Shown: positions 18,105-28,792, counted from the stretch's first letter. The stretch: 64,000 nucleotides of DNA from Blastococcus saxobsidens (GCF_010682065.1 NZ_JAAGWG010000026.1:1-64000); one strand, 5' to 3'. Numbers and translations: made by a program. Notes: generated from the sequence alone by a model not told the origin.

Positions 18105-19142
18105 GTGGAGAAGCGGATCGGGTTCCTGTCCTTCGGGCACTGGCAGCCCATCCCGGGGTCGCAGGTGCGCAGCGGCCGGGACGCCCTCGTGCAGAGCATC
18201 GAGTTGGCCGAGGCTGCCGAGGAGCTCGGCGTCGACGGCGCCTACGTGCGGGTGCACCACTTCGCCCGGCAGCTCGCGTCGCCCTTCCCGCTGCTGGCGG
18301 CGATGGCCGCCCGTACCTCGCGGATCGAGCTGGGCACCGGCGTGATCGACATGCGCTACGAGAACCCGCTCTACATGGCCGAGGAGGCCGCCGCCGCGGA
18401 CCTGATCAGCGGCGGGCGGCTGCAGCTCGGCATCAGCCGGGGATCACCGGAGACGGCGCTGCGCGGTTCGGAGGCGTTCGGCTACGTGCCCGCGCCCGAC
18501 GGCAGCGACGCCGACCTGGCCCGGCAGAAGGCGGGGCTGTTCCTCGCCGCGATCTCCGGTGCGCCGATGGCCGACGCCGACCCGCGGATGACCGGTGGGG
18601 CAGCGGGGAAGCTGGCGATCCAGCCGCAGTCGCCGGGTCTGGCCGACCGCATCTGGTGGGGCGCCGGGACCCGGGCCACGGGGGAGTGGGCGGCGCAGCA
18701 GAGCATGAACCTGATGAGCTCCACGCTCCTCAGCGAGGACACCGGCGTCCCCTTCGACGAGCTGCAGGCCGAGCAGATCGCCCGCTTCCGCGCGGCGTGG
18801 GACGAGGCCGGGCACCCGCGCCAGCCGCGGGTCTCGGTGAGCCGCAGCGTCGTCCCGCTCGTCAGCGACGAGGACCGTGCCTACTTCGGCAGCGAACGGT
18901 CCAGCCAGGACCAGGTGGGTCTGCTCGAGGGCGTGCGCTCGCGCTTCGGCCGGAGCTACGCCGCCGAGCCCGACGAGCTGGCCGAGCAGCTGGCCAAGGA
19001 CGCCGCCGTGCGCGAGGCCGACACCCTGCTGATCACCGTGCCCAACATGCTCGGCGTCGAGTACAACGCCCGGCTGCTGGAGAACGTCGTCCGGTACGTC
19101 GCGCCGGCGATCGGCTGGGTGCACCCCGACCAGCGCGGCTGA
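18105..19142 (+). CDS. LLM class flavin-dependent oxidoreductase
   Basis: Luciferase-like monooxygenase superfamily TIM-barrel enzyme of 345 residues. The N-terminal strand KRIGFLSFGHW, the middle IELGTGVIDMRYENPLYMAEEAAAADLISGGRLQLGISRG and the later RIWWGAGT strand are typical. Members use FMN or F420; because fbiC is present in this window either is possible, and I cannot decide from sequence. The GTG at 18105 has GAGGAAG just upstream and gives the family N-terminus. It appears monocistronic. Substrate unknown. Confidence 0.85.
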   Translation: MEKRIGFLSFGHWQPIPGSQVRSGRDALVQSIELAEAAEELGVDGAYVRVHHFARQLASPFPLLAAMAARTSRIELGTGVIDMRYENPLYMAEEAAAADLISGGRLQLGISRGSPETALRGSEAFGYVPAPDGSDADLARQKAGLFLAAISGAPMADADPRMTGGAAGKLAIQPQSPGLADRIWWGAGTRATGEWAAQQSMNLMSSTLLSEDTGVPFDELQAEQIARFRAAWDEAGHPRQPRVSVSRSVVPLVSDEDRAYFGSERSSQDQVGLLEGVRSRFGRSYAAEPDELAEQLAKDAAVREADTLLITVPNMLGVEYNARLLENVVRYVAPAIGWVHPDQRG

Positions 19143-19282
19143 CGCCCACTGCTCTGGGGGCGTTTCCCCCGCTCTGCGGGTCCTGCAGGACTCACTGACC
19201 GCGCGGATCGCTCCCAGAGCGGTGGTCACCCGGACGGTGGAACGGGGTCGCCGCGCGGCCCCGGTCTCCCCAGGGTGGGCGC

Positions 19283-19900
19283 ATGGACCACGACGGCGAG
19301 CGCTGGGCCGAGGCGCAGCGGATCCTCGACGGGCTGCCGTCCCAGGCGCTCGAGGCGCGGATCCGTCACCGCGTTCGGCTGAGCATCCTGCTGGGGACCG
19401 GTCTGGTCCTGCTCGCCGCCGGGGCGGCGTTCGCGCTGCTCGCCTGGCTCGGCGACGAGCCCGCCACGGCCGACGACGACCCGCGCTGGCGGACGATCGC
19501 CGGGCTCGTCCTCACCGCCGGAGCGTTCGTCCTGGTGATCGTGGGTGGGGTCACCCAGTGGCGCGCGAACCGCCGGCTGGGCGGTCTGCGGACCCCGCTG
19601 ATGGTGCTCGACCGGCGCCAGCAGAAGCTGCTGCTCGACGAGTTGCGCGGCGTCGTGCCGCTCGACCAGGCGCACGTCGGCCTCGTCCGGCACCTGGCCG
19701 AACGTCAGACCGGTCAGCGGGCGCTGCTGTTGCTCCAGCTGGGCCTGCTGCTGATGTTCGTCGCGCAGTTCATCGGGTCGCCGTCGGCGTGGCGCCTCGC
19801 CATGGTTCTGGTCTTCGGCGCGGGTTTCGGCGTCCTCGCGCTGATGGTGCTCCGCAACGAGCGGCAGGCGCGTCGGTTCCTCGCCGAGCAACCTGGCTGA
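19283..19900 (+). CDS. Hypothetical four-helix membrane protein
   Basis: A 205-residue protein with two pairs of predicted membrane helices (about residues 34-55 and 70-92, then about 146-163 and 169-187). Between the pairs lies a soluble loop with LLLDELRGVVPLDQ and VRHLAERQTGQRA. The ends are charged and cytoplasmic by the positive-inside rule. No family recognised. It is alone on its strand and convergent with nadC, separated from it by a terminator hairpin. Confidence 0.65.
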   Translation: MDHDGERWAEAQRILDGLPSQALEARIRHRVRLSILLGTGLVLLAAGAAFALLAWLGDEPATADDDPRWRTIAGLVLTAGAFVLVIVGGVTQWRANRRLGGLRTPLMVLDRRQQKLLLDELRGVVPLDQAHVGLVRHLAERQTGQRALLLLQLGLLLMFVAQFIGSPSAWRLAMVLVFGAGFGVLALMVLRNERQARRFLAEQPG

Positions 19901-19910
19901 CCCTGCTTGT

Positions 19911-19968
19911 CGGGTGTTCCTCGCGCTTCCCGAGTGGTGCAGCACCCCCTGAGCGCGAGAAACGCCCG
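19911..19968. terminator. Bidirectional terminator-like hairpin
   Basis: Seventeen-base arms at 19911-19927 and 19952-19968 (left arm CGGGTGTTCCTCGCGCT) pair except for one wobble and one mismatch; the loop holds a second small hairpin, GGTGCAGCACC. It lies between the convergent membrane-protein gene and nadC. Confidence 0.65.
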
Positions 19969-19982
19969 AGAAGTGGTCGATC

Positions 19983-20882
19983 TCAGCGCAGGTCGAAGCC
20001 GAGGTCGAGCACCGGCGCGCTGTGGGTGAGGGCGCCGACGGCCAGGTAGTCGACCCCCGTCGCCGCGACCTCGGCCGCGCGCTCGAGCGAGAGCCCGCCG
20101 CTGGCCTCCAGCCGCACGCCCGTGCCGCGCACCAGGTCCACGGCGGTGCGCGTGTCGGCCAGCGAGAAGTTGTCCAGCAGCACCAGCTCGACGCCGACCG
20201 CCACCGCCTCCCGGACCTGGTCCAGGGTGTCGCACTCGACCTCGAGCGGAACCGTGGCCGAGTGCGCCCGCACGGCCTCGACCGCCGCGGTGATGCCACC
20301 GGCCGCCGCCACGTGGTTGTCCTTGACCAGCGCCGCGTCGCCGAGCGCCATCCGGTGGTTGACGCCGCCGCCGCACCGGACGGCGTACTTCTCCAGCGCC
20401 CGCAGGCCCGGGAGCGTCTTCCGGGTGTCGCGGACGGCGGCGCTGGTCCCGGCGACGGCGTCCACCCACCGGCGCGTTCCCGTGGCCACACCCGAGAGGT
20501 GGCCGATGAGGTTCAGCGCCGTGCGCTCCGCCGTCAGCAGGGACCGGGTCGGGCCCGTGACGCTCAGCACCGGTGCCTTGGGCCGAGCGGCCATGCCGTC
20601 GAGCGCGTGCAGCGTCACCTCGACGTCGGAGCCGCCGACCATCTCGAACACCGCGGCCGCGACCGGGACGCCGGCCAGCACCCCTGGCGAGCGCGGCACC
20701 ACGTCACCGGTCGCGCGGGCATCGGCCGGCACCGTCGCGAGCGTCGTGACGTCGGGGCCGAAGGCGAGGTCCTCGTCGAGCGCGCGGCGGACCACCCGCT
20801 CCACGCCGACGGGGTCGAGGCCCGCAACGCGCAGCGCGTCGGTCAGCTCCGCGCGCAGCGGGAACCACTCGGTGCCGGTCAT
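19983..20882 (-). CDS. nadC: Nicotinate-nucleotide pyrophosphorylase (carboxylating), quinolinate phosphoribosyltransferase
   Basis: Third enzyme of de novo NAD synthesis here: quinolinate plus PRPP gives nicotinate mononucleotide, CO2 and pyrophosphate. The 299-residue protein shows the family blocks DEDLAFGPDVTT, AERTALNLIGHLSGVAT, RDTRKTLPGLRALEKYAVRCGGGVNHR (substrate Arg/Lys/His residues), LVKDNH and EVECDTL, plus the ASGGL and VGALTHS ends of the barrel. The ATG at 20882 overlaps the nadB stop by four bases (ATGA). The open frame extends much further upstream through nadB, but that is a shadow. Confidence 0.95.
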   Translation of the reverse strand: MTGTEWFPLRAELTDALRVAGLDPVGVERVVRRALDEDLAFGPDVTTLATVPADARATGDVVPRSPGVLAGVPVAAAVFEMVGGSDVEVTLHALDGMAARPKAPVLSVTGPTRSLLTAERTALNLIGHLSGVATGTRRWVDAVAGTSAAVRDTRKTLPGLRALEKYAVRCGGGVNHRMALGDAALVKDNHVAAAGGITAAVEAVRAHSATVPLEVECDTLDQVREAVAVGVELVLLDNFSLADTRTAVDLVRGTGVRLEASGGLSLERAAEVAATGVDYLAVGALTHSAPVLDLGFDLR

Positions 20883-22585
20883 GCCACTCCCTGGGTCTGG
20901 TCGGTGCCCGGCGCGGTCAGCGGCACGGTGCGGGTGTGCAGGTGGCCCGAGGCGTCGATGCGGTGGGCGAGCCGCAGCTGCCACTCGGGACGGGTGCCGG
21001 ATGCGTCTGCCCGCCGGTGGCACCCACGGCTCTCCGGCCGGGCGAGTGCCGCCGTCGCCAGCAGGGTGGCGACCGTGTGGACGGCGGTCGCCTCGACCGC
21101 GGCGAGGTCGAGGACGGTGGCCGCGTCCAGCCGCGCCGTGCCGGCGAGGGCGGCGGTGAGCTCGGTCAGCCCCGCGGCGTCGCGGACCACCCCGGCGTAC
21201 CGGCTCAGCGCGACGCCCACCGTGCCCCGGGTGGCGGGATCCATCGCTCCGGCGCCGTCGACGGGCTCGGCCAGCGGGCTCGCCGGGGCGCCGGCCGGCA
21301 GCTCGGCTTCGAGCAGCGCCGCGCACCGGCGGGCGGCGACGAGGCCCTCGGTGATGGAGTTCGACGCCAGCCGGTTGGCCCCGTGCACGCCGGTGCAGGC
21401 GACCTCGCCGACGGCGTGGAGCCCGGCGACGCCGGTCCGCCCGTCGAGGTCGGCCAGCACCCCGCCGCAGGTGTAGTGCGCGCCCGGGGCGACCGGCACC
21501 GGCGCCGTCGTCAGTTCGTGCCCGGCGGCACGGCAGGCGCGGACGATGCCGGGGAAGCGCCGCTCCAGGAACTCCGCACCCAGCCCGGTCGCGTCCAGGA
21601 AGACGCAGTCCTCGCCGGTGGCGGCGAGGTGTGCGGCGATCGTGGCGGAGACGACGTCACGCGGGGCGAGGTCGGCCAGCGGGTGGGCGCCGACCATGAT
21701 CCGCCGGCCCTCGGCGTCGACCAGGACCGCGCCCTCGCCGCGCACGGCCTCGCTGATCAGCACCTGCTGCCCGGTCGCGCCCGGACCCTGCCAGAGCACG
21801 GTGGGGTGGAACTGCACCATCTCGACGTCGGCGACCTCGGCGCCGGCGCGCAGCGCCAGCGCCAGCCCGTCGCCGGTGGCGCCGGCCGGGGAGGTGGCGG
21901 CGGCGTAGGCCTGGCCGTACCCGCCGGTGGCCAGGACGACGGCGTGCGCGCGGAGGTCCCCGGCGTCGGTCAGCGCGCCGTCGTCCCCGACCCGGGCCAC
22001 CCGCAGGCCGACGACGTCGCCGCGGGCGGTGCGCAGCGCCTCCAGTGCGACGGTGTGCTCCAGCACCTCGACGCCGGCCCCGCGCAGGGCCCCGGCGAGG
22101 GTGCGGGTCACCTCCGCGCCGCTGGCGTCGCCGCCGGCGTGCACGATGCGGTCGCGGCTGTGCCCGCCCTCGCGGGTCAGCGCCGGACGACCGTGCGGGT
22201 CGGTGTCCAGTCGCGCCCCGAGCCGCTGGAGCAGGGTGATGGCCGCGGGTGCCTCCTCGACCAGCGTCGTCACGGCCGCCTCGTCGCAGAGCCCGGCGCC
22301 GGCGGTGAGCGTGTCCTGCACGTGCAGCGCGGCGTCGTCGTCGGCCCCGAGGACGGCGGCCAGCCCACCCTGCGCCCACCGGGTGCTGCCGTCGCCGAGC
22401 GCGCCCTTGGTGACGACGGCGACCCGGCGACCGGCGTCGGCGAGGGCGAGCGCCGTCATCAGCCCGGCGGCGCCGCTGCCCACGACGACGACGTCGACGG
22501 CGCGGGACCACCCGGCCGCGGGGAGGGGCAGCGCGGGGACGACGGCGGGGGCGACCGGCGCGGTGCGGCGGGGCCCCATGGTCAC
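20879..22585 (-). CDS. nadB: L-aspartate oxidase
   Basis: Flavoenzyme that oxidises L-aspartate to iminoaspartate for quinolinate synthesis. The 568-residue protein has the FAD fold [18 protein letters not shown] (33-50), the STRWAQGG region, the succinate dehydrogenase/fumarate reductase type active-site block and [15 protein letters not shown] near the capping-domain end, with a helical C-terminal domain. The start may be the GTG at 22585, which overlaps the nadA stop (GTGA), or the ATG two codons later at 22579; both give a normal protein. It lies in the nadA-nadB-nadC operon. Confidence 0.95.
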   Translation of the reverse strand: MTMGPRRTAPVAPAVVPALPLPAAGWSRAVDVVVVGSGAAGLMTALALADAGRRVAVVTKGALGDGSTRWAQGGLAAVLGADDDAALHVQDTLTAGAGLCDEAAVTTLVEEAPAAITLLQRLGARLDTDPHGRPALTREGGHSRDRIVHAGGDASGAEVTRTLAGALRGAGVEVLEHTVALEALRTARGDVVGLRVARVGDDGALTDAGDLRAHAVVLATGGYGQAYAAATSPAGATGDGLALALRAGAEVADVEMVQFHPTVLWQGPGATGQQVLISEAVRGEGAVLVDAEGRRIMVGAHPLADLAPRDVVSATIAAHLAATGEDCVFLDATGLGAEFLERRFPGIVRACRAAGHELTTAPVPVAPGAHYTCGGVLADLDGRTGVAGLHAVGEVACTGVHGANRLASNSITEGLVAARRCAALLEAELPAGAPASPLAEPVDGAGAMDPATRGTVGVALSRYAGVVRDAAGLTELTAALAGTARLDAATVLDLAAVEATAVHTVATLLATAALARPESRGCHRRADASGTRPEWQLRLAHRIDASGHLHTRTVPLTAPGTDQTQGVA

Positions 22586-23595
22586 TCGCCGACCAGCGAC
22601 GGGGTGCCGAGGGCGATCATCGCCTCGACGGCCGAGCGGGCCCGCGCGGCGATCTCAGGGTCGACGGTGACCTCGTCGCGGCCCTCGCGGAGCGCGCGCA
22701 GCAGCTTCTCCGGGGTCGACATCTTCATGTACGGGCACTCGGCGCGCGGGTTGACCGCCTCGAACGTCGCCGCCGGGTTGGCCTGGCGGAGCTGGTGCAG
22801 CATGCCGATCTCGGTGGCGACCAGCACCCGCTTCGCCGTGGTCCGCTTCGCCTGGTCGAGCATCGCGCCGGTGGACAGGACGTGCACCCGGTCCGACGGC
22901 AGGTCGCCCTGGCCGACCATCCAGAGGGCGCTGGTGGCGCAGCCGCACTCGGGGTGCACGAGCACCTCGGCGTCGGGGGCGTCCTCGATGCTCTGCCGCA
23001 GGTCGGTGGGGGAGATGCCGGCGTGCACGTGGCACTCGCCCATCCAGATGCGCATGTTCGTCCGGCCGGTGACCCGCTGGACGTGCGCGCCGAGGAACTG
23101 GTCGGGGAGGAAGAGCACCTCGCGGTCGGCGGGGATGGAGTCGACCACCTCGACGGCGTTGGAGGAGGTGCAGCAGATGTCGGTCTCGGCCTTCACCTCG
23201 GCGGTGGTGTTCACGTAGGAGACGACGGCGGCGCCGGGGTGCTCGGCCTTCCAGGCGCGCAGCTGGTCGGCGGTGATCGTGTCGGCCAGCGAGCACCCGG
23301 CGGCGGCGTCGGGCACCAGCACGGTCTTCTCGGGGCTGAGGATCTTCGCCGTCTCGGCCATGAAGTGGACGCCGGCGAACACGATCGTGCTCGCGGACGA
23401 CGACGCGGCGATGCGGGACAGGGCCAGGGAGTCGCCCACGTGGTCGGCGACGTCCTGGATCTGCGCGGCCTGGTAGTTGTGCGCCAGGACGACGGCGTCG
23501 CGCTCGGCGGCGAGCCGGCGCACCTCGTCGCGCCAGTCCTGCCACTGCTCCGAGGTCCACGCAGCGGCGGTGGGGGCGGGGAGCGTTGCGGTCAC
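22582..23595 (-). CDS. nadA: Quinolinate synthase NadA
   Basis: Condenses iminoaspartate with dihydroxyacetone phosphate to quinolinate using a [4Fe-4S] cluster. Likely ligands are visible: C101 in [13 protein letters not shown]217 in HPECGC and C287 in ECPYMKM. The AHNYQ (38-42), DSLALS and [10 protein letters not shown] motifs are also present; length (337) is normal. The GTG at 23595 has GGAGG just upstream. First gene of nadABC, divergent from nrtR across 62 bases, and so probably repressed by NrtR when NAD metabolites are plentiful. Confidence 0.96.
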   Translation of the reverse strand: MTATLPAPTAAAWTSEQWQDWRDEVRRLAAERDAVVLAHNYQAAQIQDVADHVGDSLALSRIAASSSASTIVFAGVHFMAETAKILSPEKTVLVPDAAAGCSLADTITADQLRAWKAEHPGAAVVSYVNTTAEVKAETDICCTSSNAVEVVDSIPADREVLFLPDQFLGAHVQRVTGRTNMRIWMGECHVHAGISPTDLRQSIEDAPDAEVLVHPECGCATSALWMVGQGDLPSDRVHVLSTGAMLDQAKRTTAKRVLVATEIGMLHQLRQANPAATFEAVNPRAECPYMKMSTPEKLLRALREGRDEVTVDPEIAARARSAVEAMIALGTPSLVGE

Positions 23596-23657
23596 CGTGA
23601 CCTCCGGAGGAGTGGGTTTCAGACTGCGAGGCGAAAACCTCTGCCACGAAATCTAGC
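23596..23657. promoter_or_regulatory. nadA-nrtR divergent intergenic region, candidate NrtR operator
   Basis: The 62 bases between the divergent nadA and nrtR starts must hold both promoters and, by the known NrtR arrangement, its operator. The only dyad I see is GGTTT (23615-23619) facing AAACC (23635-23639), weak in its inner part. This is a position-based inference, not a confirmed site. Confidence 0.4.
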
Positions 23658-24371
23658 ATGGGTTCCGTGACATCCGTGTGGTCCTCGCCCGAGCGACCGG
23701 CCTATCCGCACCAGGCCCTGGCGGTGGTGCTGCAGGTCAGGGATGCGCGGCTGCACGTGATGCTGTGGCGGCGCGCCGGGGAGCCGTTCACCGGCTGCTG
23801 GGCGCTGCCGGGTGGGCCGCTGCTCCCGGAGGAGACGCTGGGCGCGTCGGTCGGCCGTCAGCTGGCGTCCAAGGTGGAGGTGGCGCAGCTGGCGCACCTC
23901 GAGCAGCTGGAGACCCGCAGCGATCCGGACCGGGACCCGCGCAGCCGCACCGTGGCGACCGCCTACCTCGGCCTGATCCCCGGCGACCTGGACCCGGTGC
24001 TGCCGGAGGACACCGCCTGGCACCCGGTGGACGCGCTGCCGGAGACCGCGTTCGACCACGGCTCGATCGTCGGCTCGGGCCTGGAGCGGCTCCGGGCCAA
24101 GCTCTCCTACACCAACGTCGCCTTCGCCCTGGCCCCGCCGACGTTCTCCATCGCCGAGCTGCGCGAGGTCTACGTGGCGGCGCTGGGCTACGAGTTAACC
24201 GCCACCAACCTGCAGCGGGTGCTGCTGCGGCGCGGTGTGCTCGAGCCGACCGGGGAGATGGCCGCCTCCGGTCGGGCGGGCGGGCGGCCGGCGACGCTCT
24301 ACCGGTTCGCCACGTCCGGCCTGGAGGTCACCGACCCGTTCGCCGTCCTCAAGCCGCCGTCCGCCCGCTGA
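23658..24371 (+). CDS. nrtR: NrtR, Nudix-related transcriptional regulator of NAD metabolism
   Basis: The 237-residue protein has an N-terminal Nudix-fold domain and a C-terminal winged helix (about 150-230, with LSYTNVAFALAPPTFSIAELREVY and a GRPATLYRF wing), the NrtR architecture. The Nudix box is degenerate: G53-x5-E59-x7-R67 is kept but the catalytic Glu residues of REUxEE are replaced (Q68, S71, K72), so hydrolysis is unlikely and a ligand-sensing role fits. Its divergent position next to nadABC strongly supports repression of NAD synthesis; the ligand in known NrtRs is ADP-ribose or NAD. The ATG lacks a Shine-Dalgarno and may be leaderless. Confidence 0.88.
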   Translation: MGSVTSVWSSPERPAYPHQALAVVLQVRDARLHVMLWRRAGEPFTGCWALPGGPLLPEETLGASVGRQLASKVEVAQLAHLEQLETRSDPDRDPRSRTVATAYLGLIPGDLDPVLPEDTAWHPVDALPETAFDHGSIVGSGLERLRAKLSYTNVAFALAPPTFSIAELREVYVAALGYELTATNLQRVLLRRGVLEPTGEMAASGRAGGRPATLYRFATSGLEVTDPFAVLKPPSAR

Positions 24372-24380
24372 CCGCGCCGC

Positions 24381-25757
24381 TCACTTCGGGCAGAGCGGCA
24401 GGTCCGGCAGCAGCGGCAGTCCGAGCGCATCGGGCAGCGAGCAGGTGACGCCGGGGACCAGCTCCGCGACCGGTTCCGGCACCGACGGGACCGAACCGCT
24501 CGGCAGCTGGGGTGCCGGCAGCGGGACCTGCGGGAGCGGCACGCTGGGCACCGGGTTGGCCGGAGCCGGAGCCGGAGCGGGCTTCGGAGCCGGCGGGGGC
24601 GGCGGCGCCGGGGCGGCCGGTGCCGGCGCGGGCCGGCCTGCCTGCGCGGGCGGCTGCTGCTCGGCGGGCGCGGGCGGCGAGCCGCCGTCCTGGGCCGGCG
24701 CCGGGGGCGGCGGCTCGGCCGGCGGGGGCCCACCGAACACCGTGTCGCCGGAGGCCTGGGTCCGGTCGCCCGAGCCGATGGCGGGTCCGGGGGAGGCCGG
24801 GGCGCGGTAGAAGCCGCGCGGCTCCGGGAGCGAACCGCTGGTGTCGCCCACGAGCGGGAGGCTGTCGACCGGGATGCCCGAGGCGTACGCCCGCGCCAGG
24901 GCGAGCACCTGGTCGACGTAGCTGTTGGAGTGGTTGTAGGCCAGGACCGCCCGGCGCAGGCCGGCCTCGGTGCGCAGATTGCCCCCCGCGACGCAGAGGT
25001 AGTGCGCCGCGCCCAGGGCGGCGTCGTCGATGTCGAACGGGTCGGTGGTGCCGTTGCCGTCGCCGTCCACGGCGTAGGAGCGCCAGGTCGTCGGGATGAA
25101 CTGCATCGAGCCGACGGCGCGGTCGTAGACCGTGTCGTGGTCGTACCGGCCGTCGTCGGAGTCGCCGATGTAGGCGAACTTCCCGCCGTCCAGGGCAGGG
25201 CCGCGGATCTCGGGGGAGGAGGTGCCGTCGGCGTTGAGCGTGGCGCCGCCGAAGCGCCCGTGGTTGGACTCGACCCGGCCGATGCCCGCGAGCAGCGACC
25301 AGTCGATGCCGCAGCCCGGCTTGGCGGAGCCCAGGCGTGCCGCGGCCACCCGGTAGGCGTTCAGCGCGACGTTCGGGATGCCGTTCGCCGCCAGGCCGCT
25401 GACGGCCTCGGGCGTGGCCGGCTCCGGCGCCGGCACTCGTTCCGGGGCGGCCTCCAGGGTGCGGGCCCCTTCCGGCGCTCCCGACGACAGGGCGGGGACG
25501 CCCCATGCCGGGGCCTCCTCCCGGGGTGCGTCACTGCTCTGCCCGGTCAGCACCGGGTCGGCAGGCTGTGTCATGCCGGCGATCAACCCGCTGAAGCCCA
25601 CCACCGCCGCCGCGGCCAGGAGCCACGGGCGGGCCGGTCGCCGTCCGGATCCGTTCGTCGGGGAGCCGCCGTGCTGACGGCGGCCCCACAGCTTTCGCAC
25701 CCCTGAACTCGTTCCCCTGCGCACTCGTCGCCTCCGACGCCCCCTGTGCCGGCACAT
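24381..25757 (-). CDS. Secreted lytic transglycosylase with Pro/Ala-rich tail
   Basis: Peptidoglycan-acting protein of 458 residues. A basic N-terminus (RHRGRRRRRVRRG) precedes one membrane or signal segment (about residues 45-62). The catalytic domain (about 130-280) is of the SltB/MltB-like lytic transglycosylase type: WSLLAGIGRVESNHGRFGG, with Glu as the likely acid, then GSMQFIPTTWRSYAVDGDGNG and AAHYLCVAGGNLR. A tail of about 130 residues is rich in Pro and Ala and ends in a short Cys-containing segment; such linkers often reach across the cell wall. The start is uncertain; a GTG at codon 20 is an alternative. Confidence 0.85.
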   Translation of the reverse strand: MCRHRGRRRRRVRRGTSSGVRKLWGRRQHGGSPTNGSGRRPARPWLLAAAAVVGFSGLIAGMTQPADPVLTGQSSDAPREEAPAWGVPALSSGAPEGARTLEAAPERVPAPEPATPEAVSGLAANGIPNVALNAYRVAAARLGSAKPGCGIDWSLLAGIGRVESNHGRFGGATLNADGTSSPEIRGPALDGGKFAYIGDSDDGRYDHDTVYDRAVGSMQFIPTTWRSYAVDGDGNGTTDPFDIDDAALGAAHYLCVAGGNLRTEAGLRRAVLAYNHSNSYVDQVLALARAYASGIPVDSLPLVGDTSGSLPEPRGFYRAPASPGPAIGSGDRTQASGDTVFGGPPPAEPPPPAPAQDGGSPPAPAEQQPPAQAGRPAPAPAAPAPPPPPAPKPAPAPAPANPVPSVPLPQVPLPAPQLPSGSVPSVPEPVAELVPGVTCSLPDALGLPLLPDLPLCPK

Positions 25758-25863
25758 TGCCCCCGCGCGCCGGCTGGGCGGCTCTACCCGTGACCCGCGT
25801 CACTCAATCGCGAAAGCTGTGTCCGGTCGGAACGCCTATCTGGGCGGTTGTTCGGCGGACGAC

Positions 25864-25931
25864 CGCGCGGCCGGCAACCCGGCGTGCGGGCCGCGCGTCA
25901 CCCGTCCGGCTTGCCGTGGACCTCGGACGGG
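25864..25931. other. Two adjacent strong hairpins in the divergent region upstream of the transglycosylase gene
   Basis: Perfect 9-base arms at 25864-25872 and 25889-25897, then perfect 8-base arms at 25901-25908 and 25924-25931. They lie 107-174 bases upstream of the transglycosylase ATG (minus strand) and 47-114 bases upstream of the small open frame at 25978 (plus strand). Cell-wall enzyme genes in Actinobacteria often have structured leaders; no known riboswitch core was recognised. Confidence 0.4.
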
Positions 25932-25977
25932 TGGACCACCGCCCTCGGCGACCACGGAGGGTGAGGAGCGGCCCAGG

Positions 25978-26127
25978 ATGCCTCCCGTGGGGGAGCTGCT
26001 GCGCAAGGTCGTGGAGTCGGTGGCCGTCGTGGCTGCGTGCGCCGGGCTGTCCGCATTCGCGACCTTCGGCGGCTTCACGGTCGAGAACACCGACTTCCCG
26101 CGCCCGTCGGCAGTCGCGGAGCCGTGA
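25978..26127 (+). CDS. Small single-span membrane protein, hypothetical
   Basis: A 49-residue open frame starting at an ATG preceded by GAGGAG about ten bases upstream. It encodes MPPVGELLRKVVESVAVVAACAG followed by a further hydrophobic part (one membrane helix, about residues 12-32) and a polar tail ending PSAVAEP. No family recognised; it sits between the transglycosylase gene (divergent) and tRNA-Arg (opposite strand). Reality rests only on ribosome-site and helix pattern. Confidence 0.4.
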   Translation: MPPVGELLRKVVESVAVVAACAGLSAFATFGGFTVENTDFPRPSAVAEP

Positions 26128-26153
26128 CCCACGCCGGGGACGACGACCCGGAG

Positions 26154-26226
26154 CGCGCCCGGCAGGGATCGAACCTGCGACCAAGTGCTTAGAAGGCACC
26201 TGCTCTATCCGCTGAGCTACGGGCGC
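26154..26226 (-). tRNA. tRNA-Arg (anticodon UCU)
   Basis: Read on the minus strand, a 73-base cloverleaf: acceptor GCGCCCG pairs with CGGGCGC, the D-loop has the usual AGCTCAGCGGATAGAGC, the anticodon loop is CTTCTAA (anticodon UCU, reading AGA), and the T-arm is CAGGTTCGATCCCTG. The 3' CCA is not encoded. AGA is a rare codon in such GC-rich genomes, so a single copy is expected. Confidence 0.95.
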
Positions 26227-26416
26227 TCGCGCGCCCGATCATCGCATCGGCCGCCGCCCGGGGGTGCAGGACCGGGCGTCGCGTCGTCCACAGGTGCAGC
26301 GGTGTCCACAGATGCCGGAACCCGCCGCCCGGCGGCCCGCGCGGCGGTCAGGGTCGACGGCACACCGGCACCGCGCCGGTCGCGCCGTCCCCGGCGCAGC
26401 ACATCCGAGGAGCACC

Positions 26417-26956
26417 GTGAACGACACGATCGTCACCGTCGTCGGCAACGTCGCCGACGCCCCGCGCCGCAACAACACGCAGAACGGCGCGGTGACCAAC
26501 TTCCGCCTCGCCTCCACCGCCCGCCGCTACGACGCCGGCACCGAGCAGTTCGTCGACTCCGGCACGTTCTGGGTCGACGTCGAGTGCTGGAACGGCCTGA
26601 GCGGCAACGTGGCCGGCTCCATCAGCAAGGGCGACCCGGTCATCGTCCAGGGCGCCCTCACCACCCACAGCTGGGAGTCCGAGACCGGGCCGCGCAGCAA
26701 GCCGCGGATCAAGGCCTTCGCCGTCGGGCCCAACCTCGCCAAGGGGATGTCGGTCTTCAAGCGGTCCGGTCGCCCGGCCGACGCCGCCGGGAGCGAGTCG
26801 ACCGCGGCGGGGGAGCCGGACCAGCAGGGCGGCGCCGGGCCGGTCGACGACTCCGCCTCGCCGGGCAGTCCCGCCGGCCGGGAGTACGAGGTGACCGTCG
26901 ACGCGTTGCACTCCGCGGACGCAGACGACCTCGATTCCGAGCCCGCGCACGCGTAG
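26417..26956 (+). CDS. ssb: Single-stranded DNA-binding protein
   Basis: OB-fold SSB of 179 residues. The N-terminal domain (1-115) contains NDTIVTVVGNVADAPRR, FRLAST, FWVDVECWNGLSGNVAGSISKGDPVIVQGAL and KPRIKAFAVG, the standard bacterial SSB blocks. The C-terminal third is acidic and flexible but does not end in the DDDIPF-type tip, so it may be an SsbB-like paralogue, used in transformation or repair, and not the replicative SSB. The GTG at 26417 has GAGGAG upstream. Confidence 0.85.
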   Translation: MNDTIVTVVGNVADAPRRNNTQNGAVTNFRLASTARRYDAGTEQFVDSGTFWVDVECWNGLSGNVAGSISKGDPVIVQGALTTHSWESETGPRSKPRIKAFAVGPNLAKGMSVFKRSGRPADAAGSESTAAGEPDQQGGAGPVDDSASPGSPAGREYEVTVDALHSADADDLDSEPAHA

Positions 26957-27059
26957 TTGCCCCGGGCTGGGAGGATCGACAGCGAGAACGGACGGGGTGG
27001 GGCCGCGAACCGGCGGTCCCGCCCCCGCTCGCGAAGACGACGGAAGGCTCGGCACGCCA

Positions 27060-28730
<1,671 letters not shown>

Positions 28731-28792
28731 CGAAGGACCCCGCTGCCCCCCACGCTCGGCGTGGGCCCCTGCAGCGTGGCCGTGCCATCCCT

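Noticed and set aside
24381-25757. Pro/Ala-rich tail as a repeat array or CRISPR
   Set aside because: The repeats are low-complexity codons (CCG, GCC) inside an intact frame with no conserved repeat-spacer pattern.
25758-25977. ydaO (c-di-AMP) riboswitch upstream of the transglycosylase
   Set aside because: The characteristic GCCGAA/GGTACGG and CAGCTAAC core elements are not visible; only generic hairpins remain.
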